DNA of 7,237 nucleotides from the NCBI GenBank assembly GCA_035291705.1, contig DATDRM010000231.1, positions 1 to 7,237 of the forward strand, given 5' to 3'. Positions 4,727 to 7,237 of this stretch are shown here, one piece after another; within the stretch, counting starts at the first letter, position 1; every line of letters starts with the position of its first letter. The stretch comes from DATDRM01 sp035291705 (GTDB lineage: Bacteria; Chloroflexota; Anaerolineae; Anaerolineales; UBA4823). The notes under the pieces are model-generated. The model saw only the letters and a program-made list of their open reading frames with translations, did no database searches and was not told the DNA's origin. The translations under genes and the position numbers were made by a program.

Positions 4727-6669
4727 GGCCCTTCGGCGGGAATACCACTGCCGGATGCGGAGAGGAGAGGCCACGTGGGAAGCGGGGCCCGGGTTGGATT
4801 GACAATGGGAGTAGGGGTGGGTGCGGTTGGCGTGACCAGGGCTTCGACTGGATAGAGATCCAACATGGCTTCTCGCCAACTCTGACCGTCCTGGAAGACG
4901 AACTCGTTGAAACGAGCAGCAGGGTATGCCGATCGCCAGGTGGGCAGGGCGGGCAGGCGATCCCAATTATAGGCCGCCGCCATTTCGGTGAAATCCACCC
5001 AATAACCGCGCAGGATTTCCTGGTGGAAAACCCCTCCTTGTTCATAAAGGAATGGGTCTCCCCCATAGCGGGCGTTAAAATCCCACGAACGGTTGTGGAG
5101 CGGCGTGCCCTGGGATCCATCCTGGAAACGCGCCCGCAGGTAAACGCGCCAGTAGGTGCGTGCCCCGTATTGCTCTGGGACGACGGCCACCCAACCGGCG
5201 TCGATCGCTAAGGGCGTGAAGGCAAAAGCCCGGCCGGTATAAAGCCAATCCTCTCCCAGACCTGGTGAGAGAGGGGTGGTCAAGGGCACAAACGCGTTTT
5301 CGAGAGTCGCCAGGAAATCCCAGCCTGCCTCGACAGCGACGCGCGCCCGCAGGGCGGAAAAGGACTCGTCCACCAAGTCATGTAATTGGGGGATAGGGGC
5401 CTGGATGTCTTTTAAGGAAACTAAATGCTGACGTCCGGTGGGAACATCCGGCAAGACGGTGAGCGCTGGACGCCAAAGTTCCGGCTGGGTGAGACTCGAG
5501 ACCGCCGAGAGGGAATCTAACAACGAGGGAGGTAAGCTGGCCCTGGTCCAGACCAGACCAAAGACAGGTCCAGGAAGCGCTAATGGCGGCAGGGCGAGCA
5601 GGCTTTCTCGCGCCTGGTAGGCAGCCACCAGGGTCTGGTCTGGCCCGGACAAAGTGGTGAAAAGAACAGCGCCATCAGGGCTCCAGATGGGCCAATCGCC
5701 GCTGCCTACATAACGCAGCTCTCCATTTCCATCCTGGATTTGCAGGTTATGGAGACCATCCTGGATAGTTGCCCAGGCTAAGGTACGTCCATCAGGAGAC
5801 CAGGCAGGGTGCGCCTCGACAGCGTCCGGGGTCTGGCTGAGGTTGGTAAAGCGTTCACTTTCTACTTTGTCCAGGTCGGCAAGCCAGATCTCAGGCTCCC
5901 CACTGCGGGTAGAGACAAAGGCAATCTGACGGCCTTGGGGCGACCAGGTCGGGGCAAAGTCCGCTGCCGGATGGTTGCTGAGAGGGATCACTGCCCTTTC
6001 GCCAGAGATGGGCTGGATCACAATTTCTAAGTCCCCCAGATAAGTTTCATAAGCCAGGTGTTGTCCATCTGGAGACCAGGTTGGCGACGAGTCGAATTCG
6101 AGAGTGTCTGTCCAGCGCGTAATTGCACCACTGTTCATGTCCAGCAAATAAAGGTCCCATTGTCCCGCGCGATTGGAGGCAAAGGCCAGCTGGTTCCCAT
6201 CCGGGCTGAGGGCAGGAGTGATGTCATCCCAGGCACCCTCGGTCAGGCGGGTGAGGGGCAAGGTCAACGGTTGGTAGGCAAAAAGATGGCTGTAGCCACC
6301 TTCGCCAATGGTTAAGATGAGCGTCCCTTGTTCCAGGGAAGAACGAAATAGGGGCACTGGGGTGTCAGGACCCACGGTTGCCGGCGAGGAAGTCGGGGAG
6401 GGAGTCACACTGCCAGTTATTGGCAGCGTGTCTTTCTCCATTGTGAGTGGCAGATTTGCCGTCTCCTGATCCGGGCCGGGTACATTGCCATGCACGCGGG
6501 CTTCCGGCCAGGCCAGGAAGCCCACCAGGAACAGGATCAGCGGAGATCCGATCAGGATGGCGGCGCGTGCGAGCCTCAATCGCCAGGGGGGTGGGCCTTC
6601 TGGTAGAGATGGTGGTTGCGAGGGTGAGATCGACATCGTGCAGACCGGCTGTGCTTTGGACTCGACCAT
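4723..6669 (-). CDS. Membrane-anchored TolB-like beta-propeller protein with uncharacterised C-terminal domain
   Basis: This 648-residue protein has a cytoplasmic N terminus (about 1-35), one membrane helix (about 36-54, AAILIGSPLILFLVGFLAW) and a Thr/Ser/Pro-rich linker (about 85-105). Five PD40/TolB-type repeats follow, each with an SPDG-like turn: ALSPDG (S155), TWSPDG (S199), TWSPQG (S243), AWSPDG (S291) and IWSPDG (S330). Their spacing is 44, 44, 48 and 39 residues, as for propeller blades. Residues ~420-610 form a separate, Trp/Tyr/Phe-rich domain with stretches such as GWDFLATLENAFVPL, YWRVYLRARFQDGSQG, GYWVDF and ARFNEFVFQDG. I do not recognise a characterised family there and see no obvious catalytic motif. 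The protein ends in a Thr/Pro-rich tail. It is likely anchored with the propeller outside. TolB-like propellers usually bind proteins or carbohydrates; the ligand here is unknown. The ATG at 6669 precedes the helix; the ribosome site is weak, and a second Met (residue 12, 6636) is an alternative. Confidence 0.9.
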   Translation of the reverse strand: MVESKAQPVCTMSISPSQPPSLPEGPPPWRLRLARAAILIGSPLILFLVGFLAWPEARVHGNVPGPDQETANLPLTMEKDTLPITGSVTPSPTSSPATVGPDTPVPLFRSSLEQGTLILTIGEGGYSHLFAYQPLTLPLTRLTEGAWDDITPALSPDGNQLAFASNRAGQWDLYLLDMNSGAITRWTDTLEFDSSPTWSPDGQHLAYETYLGDLEIVIQPISGERAVIPLSNHPAADFAPTWSPQGRQIAFVSTRSGEPEIWLADLDKVESERFTNLSQTPDAVEAHPAWSPDGRTLAWATIQDGLHNLQIQDGNGELRYVGSGDWPIWSPDGAVLFTTLSGPDQTLVAAYQARESLLALPPLALPGPVFGLVWTRASLPPSLLDSLSAVSSLTQPELWRPALTVLPDVPTGRQHLVSLKDIQAPIPQLHDLVDESFSALRARVAVEAGWDFLATLENAFVPLTTPLSPGLGEDWLYTGRAFAFTPLAIDAGWVAVVPEQYGARTYWRVYLRARFQDGSQGTPLHNRSWDFNARYGGDPFLYEQGGVFHQEILRGYWVDFTEMAAAYNWDRLPALPTWRSAYPAARFNEFVFQDGQSWREAMLDLYPVEALVTPTAPTPTPIVNPTRAPLPTWPLLSASGSGIPAEGP

Positions 6670-6815
6670 GATCGCCTGGCGCGTTGCGGCGCGGCGTTAT
6701 CATCGAGTCTATCACTCTCAAGCCGGGGGATGGCTTACAGTTCTGCAATCAGGAACCTGTTCCTGGGTCTGGCTGAAGCCGCGCATCCAGATGGATAACC
6801 AAAATATCTGGAGTG
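6670..6815. other. Upstream region of the propeller/M23 operon
   Basis: This non-coding stretch lies between the propeller gene start and the preceding terminator. I found no convincing -35/-10 pair on the - strand. It does contain a perfect 16-bp dyad (6750-6765) and a 7-bp inverted repeat, TCCAGAT (6786-6792) with ATCTGGA (6806-6812), which has a 13-nt loop and no adjacent T tract. Confidence 0.5.
6750..6765. promoter_or_regulatory. Perfect interrupted palindrome, possible operator
   Basis: CAGGAACCTGTTCCTG has 7-bp perfect arms (CAGGAAC and GTTCCTG) around a 2-bp centre. It lies 80-95 bp upstream of the propeller gene's ATG. The shape fits a dimeric regulator site. The regulator is unknown; the GAAC-N2-GTTC spacing differs from the N4 of the classical SOS box. 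Confidence 0.4.
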
Positions 6816-6851
6816 AAAAGTAAAAAGCAACCAGGTGTCAGTGGCTAGTTG
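6816..6851 (-). terminator. Probable intrinsic terminator of the right-edge gene
   Basis: Reading the - strand just after the TAG at 6857, CAACTAG (6851-6845) pairs with CTGGTTG (6834-6828), including one G-T wobble, across a 10-nt loop. It is followed by CTTTTTACTTTT. The stem is modest, but the T-rich tail and the position 5 bp beyond the stop fit a terminator that separates this gene from the propeller operon. Confidence 0.55.
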
Positions 6852-6856
6852 GCAGA

Positions 6857-7237
6857 CTAAGCAGCTGGAATTTCAAACGTGGTCTGAGCTTCGTCCACTA
6901 CTTTGATCTTAGTTGGCAGTGGAGCAGGTTGATTTTCAGGTTCGCCGTTTTTCCCCTCTAGATTTGGCGGCTCTTGTTCGTAATAATAAACCATCGCCGA
7001 GGCAGTATACTGCCCACCGATCTCGTCGGCGCGCAGGTGAACGGTAAAATCCATTTTGGGGTCGATTGTTTCAATGATGCTCAGGTTGGCAACCTCAGTT
7101 CCAGGGGCGTCAGTGATCTTGATCTCACCGTTGGGGCGCTTCTGGAACGGAGTGATCTCAAGGTAGACGCGCACACGGCGGTTGTCCGGCCATGGCTCGG
7201 CGCGAAACTGGCGGATGCGCACCTCTTCGGGCGGCAG
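6857..7237 (-). CDS. Small beta-rich protein of unknown function, 5' partial
   Basis: The visible 126 residues run from the window edge to a TAG stop. The frame is still open at 7237, where it reads LPPEE before VRIRQFRAEPWPDNRRVRVYL. A GTG at 7222 could be mistaken for the start, but the upstream residues continue the same style and the region just before it lacks a spaced Shine-Dalgarno, so the real start is probably beyond the window. Alternating hydrophobic strands (RVRVYLEI, GEIKITDA, VANLSII, DFTVHLR, YTASAMVYYYE) suggest a compact beta-sandwich. A Pro/Glu/Asn-rich loop (PPNLEGKNGEPENQPAPLP) precedes the last strands. No cysteine, signal peptide or membrane segment is visible. I do not recognise a characterised family. 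It looks like a separate transcription unit, closed by the hairpin just downstream. Confidence 0.8.
   Translation of the reverse strand: MPPEEVRIRQFRAEPWPDNRRVRVYLEITPFQKRPNGEIKITDAPGTEVANLSIIETIDPKMDFTVHLRADEIGGQYTASAMVYYYEQEPPNLEGKNGEPENQPAPLPTKIKVVDEAQTTFEIPAA

Noticed and set aside
4727..4966. N-terminal extension of the M23 peptidase from an ATG at 4966
   Set aside because: The 80 extra residues are Arg/Ser/Pro/His-rich, lie antiphase over the conserved end of the propeller gene and would bury the signal segment. The ATG at 4726 gives a standard ATGA junction.
4593..5120. 175-codon open frame on the - strand
   Set aside because: It is an alternate frame of the propeller/M23 junction, with Pro/Ser-rich nonsense translation.
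4711..5211. 166-codon open frame on the + strand
   Set aside because: It lies wholly opposite the propeller gene and its coupled partner, has Gly/Arg-rich translation and no recognisable domain or good ribosome site.
5671..6213. Recurring DNA segments around CCATCNGGNGACCAG-like sequence as a DNA repeat array
   Set aside because: They are the codons for the SPDG turns of successive propeller blades, so the similarity is explained at the protein level.
6786..6812. 7-bp inverted repeat TCCAGAT/ATCTGGA as a second terminator
   Set aside because: The stem is AT-containing with a 13-nt loop, and no T tract follows on either strand.

Overview
The window looks like a chromosomal segment of a Chloroflexota bacterium, most likely class Anaerolineae. 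This is inferred from gene content and protein style: a short lipoprotein carrying an NBR1-type Ig-like domain, TolB-like propeller proteins with Thr/Pro-rich linkers, a moderately high GC content, and intergenic TTCACGY-type heptamers. No rRNA or marker alignment was possible, so the placement is tentative. There are six protein genes, two of them cut by the window edges. I saw no tRNA, rRNA, CRISPR array, insertion sequence or phage gene.

Left part (1-1660, + strand): the 3' part of a large two-enzyme gene. The visible protein begins inside a class C beta-lactamase/penicillin-binding-protein-like serine hydrolase domain. It continues through a beta-rich linker domain and ends in a complete alpha/beta-hydrolase esterase/peptidase-like domain with a visible Ser-Asp-His triad. 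It converges on the leftward genes across a 65-bp gap.

Centre and right (7237 down to 1726, - strand): every other gene reads leftward. In transcription order these are: a 5'-truncated small beta-rich protein of unknown function (7237-6857); a probable intrinsic terminator; a membrane-anchored TolB-like beta-propeller protein with an uncharacterised C-terminal domain (6669-4723); an M23/LytM-family zinc peptidase (4726-3584) whose ATG overlaps the propeller gene's stop in an ATGA junction; recA (3382-2300); and a lipoprotein with an NBR1/FW-like domain (2274-1726) that starts 25 bp after recA.

Working together: the propeller protein and the M23 peptidase form a translationally coupled pair that is exported or envelope-facing. 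This suggests a cell-envelope role, but the propeller protein's ligand is unknown. recA has its own 201-bp upstream region with two sigma70-like promoters. The upstream promoter carries an imperfect GAAC-N4-GTTC dyad between its -35 and -10, where a LexA operator would be expected. The lipoprotein probably rides on the recA transcript, and its GTG start codon lies inside a three-unit heptamer repeat. Most of the window is ordinary housekeeping or envelope content. The points most worth a second look are the propeller/M23 pair, the fused double hydrolase, the recA control region and the NBR1-like lipoprotein next to recA.
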